The translations under genes were made by a program, and so were the position numbers. From NCBI GenBank assembly GCA_001438005.1, contig LIBO01000045.1, forward strand, positions 1 through 7,401: a stretch of 7,401 bases of DNA, given 5' to 3'. The notes under the pieces were generated by a model, which made no database searches, was not told where the DNA came from, and saw only the letters and a list, made by a program, of their open reading frames with translations. The stretch is from Verrucomicrobia subdivision 6 bacterium BACL9 MAG-120507-bin52 (GTDB lineage: Bacteria; Verrucomicrobiota; Verrucomicrobiia; Methylacidiphilales; Verrucolacustridaceae). Shown here in pieces: positions 6,779 through 7,401 of this stretch (position 1 is the first letter of the stretch; each line of letters begins with the position of its first letter).

Positions 6779-7401
6779 GCAAGAACGGACTTAATGGGAA
6801 AAGCGGAAGATTGGATGTGCGCAAAACCTATAAGATGCTCATTGGTGGGGCCTTTGTTCGATCAGAGTCTGGCAGAGCCTTGGATGTGGAGGCGCCAGGT
6901 GGAAAATGGCTGGGGCATGTGTGTCGTGCTTCGCGAAAAGATTTTCGGAATGCGGTGGTGGCAGCACGGAAAGCGGTTGACGGTTGGGCGGCCACCTCGG
7001 CCTATTTGAAAGGTCAGATCCTCTATCGGGCAGCTGAGATGATGGAGGGCCGGTCGAGCAGTCTTTGTGAGGTTTTACAGTCGGTCGGACACTCCTCTGC
7101 CGCCGCAAAGTCGGAGGTATCCCAATCAATCGATCTGCTGGTCTACTATGCGGGTTGGGCAGATAAATACTTACAGATCTTTGGATCGGTCAATCCGGTG
7201 TCCTCTCCTTATTTTAACTTCTCCGTGACTGAGCCGATGGGGGTGGTGGGCTATGTCGCCGGAGAGAAGAGACCGCTCCTTGATTTGGTTTCTGGCATCG
7301 CCCCGATTGTCGTGGGTGGTAACTCCGTCATTACGCTTTCGACAGGTCGTTCCGCGGTCGCGGCGATGGAGCTAGGGGAGGTCTTGGCGACTTCGGATAT
7401 T
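6775..7401 (+). CDS. Second, divergent aldehyde dehydrogenase family protein, 5' part
   Basis: The first 209 codons of an ALDH-superfamily protein run off the right edge without a stop. It starts at ATG 6775, sharing ATGA with the stop of the first ALDH and following GGAG. The fold is recognisable: KMLIGGAFVRSESGRALDV near residues 20-38, YYAGWADKY (124-132, parallel to HAGWADKLP in the first ALDH), GVVGY then PLLDLVSGIAP (156-177). Aligned with its neighbour, the catalytic PWN reads GEK (163-165), so the asparagine is replaced by K165. The cofactor segment LKPAE reads TLSTG (187-191), losing the lysine and glutamate that bind the cofactor ribose. The nucleophilic cysteine and general-base glutamate would lie beyond the window. 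It is probably a paralog from tandem duplication that works with the first ALDH or has altered activity. From memory, second ALDHs in actinobacterial deoC clusters also lack PWN. Confidence 0.88.
   Translation, partial: MSKNGLNGKSGRLDVRKTYKMLIGGAFVRSESGRALDVEAPGGKWLGHVCRASRKDFRNAVVAARKAVDGWAATSAYLKGQILYRAAEMMEGRSSSLCEVLQSVGHSSAAAKSEVSQSIDLLVYYAGWADKYLQIFGSVNPVSSPYFNFSVTEPMGVVGYVAGEKRPLLDLVSGIAPIVVGGNSVITLSTGRSAVAAMELGEVLATSDI

Overview
The window suggests a free-living, respiring bacterium of moderate GC content (a little over 50 percent by eye). The gene styles fit the Planctomycetes-Verrucomicrobia-Chlamydiae group, most likely Verrucomicrobiota: a short NuoG, an MFS protein with an ADEALAYDSL motif, and a deoC-ALDH-ALDH cassette. 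This assignment is inference from remembered family style; there is no rRNA or other marker here. No tRNA, rRNA, insertion sequence, CRISPR array or phage gene was found. All genes are on the plus strand and base use looks uniform, so the region reads as ordinary chromosome.

Layout: (1) positions 1-1164 hold the 3' part of nuoG, the iron-sulfur subunit of respiratory complex I, with the N4 and N7 cluster motifs and a short C-terminal domain. A possible terminator hairpin overlaps its stop codon. nuoH does not follow. (2) An MFS transporter ends at 2560. Its reading frame clearly continues upstream of the first canonical start codon (GTG 1325), yet no ATG, GTG or TTG is available back to the in-frame stop at 1127. 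(3) After a 166-base spacer comes nirA (2727-4352), a siroheme/4Fe-4S ferredoxin-type nitrite reductase with all expected ligands; its start has no ribosome binding site and a possible -10 box sits directly upstream. (4) After 49 bases with a hairpin that covers the ribosome binding site comes a tight operon: deoC (4402-5319), an aldehyde dehydrogenase (5312-6778, 8-base overlap) and a second aldehyde dehydrogenase (6775 to the window end, 4-base overlap, C-terminus missing).

How the genes work together: deoC and the two aldehyde dehydrogenases form one module. DeoC splits 2-deoxyribose-5-phosphate into glyceraldehyde-3-phosphate and acetaldehyde, and the first dehydrogenase keeps the full catalytic set needed to oxidise the aldehyde to acetate. 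The second is a divergent paralog that has lost the catalytic asparagine and the cofactor-binding lysine/glutamate, so it may be a non-catalytic partner or have altered chemistry. NuoG (respiration) and NirA (nitrite to ammonium assimilation) are separate functions with no visible link to this module. Nothing in the window is a clearly new system; the most interesting points are the degenerate second dehydrogenase, the missing MFS start codon, and the hairpin masking the deoC ribosome binding site.
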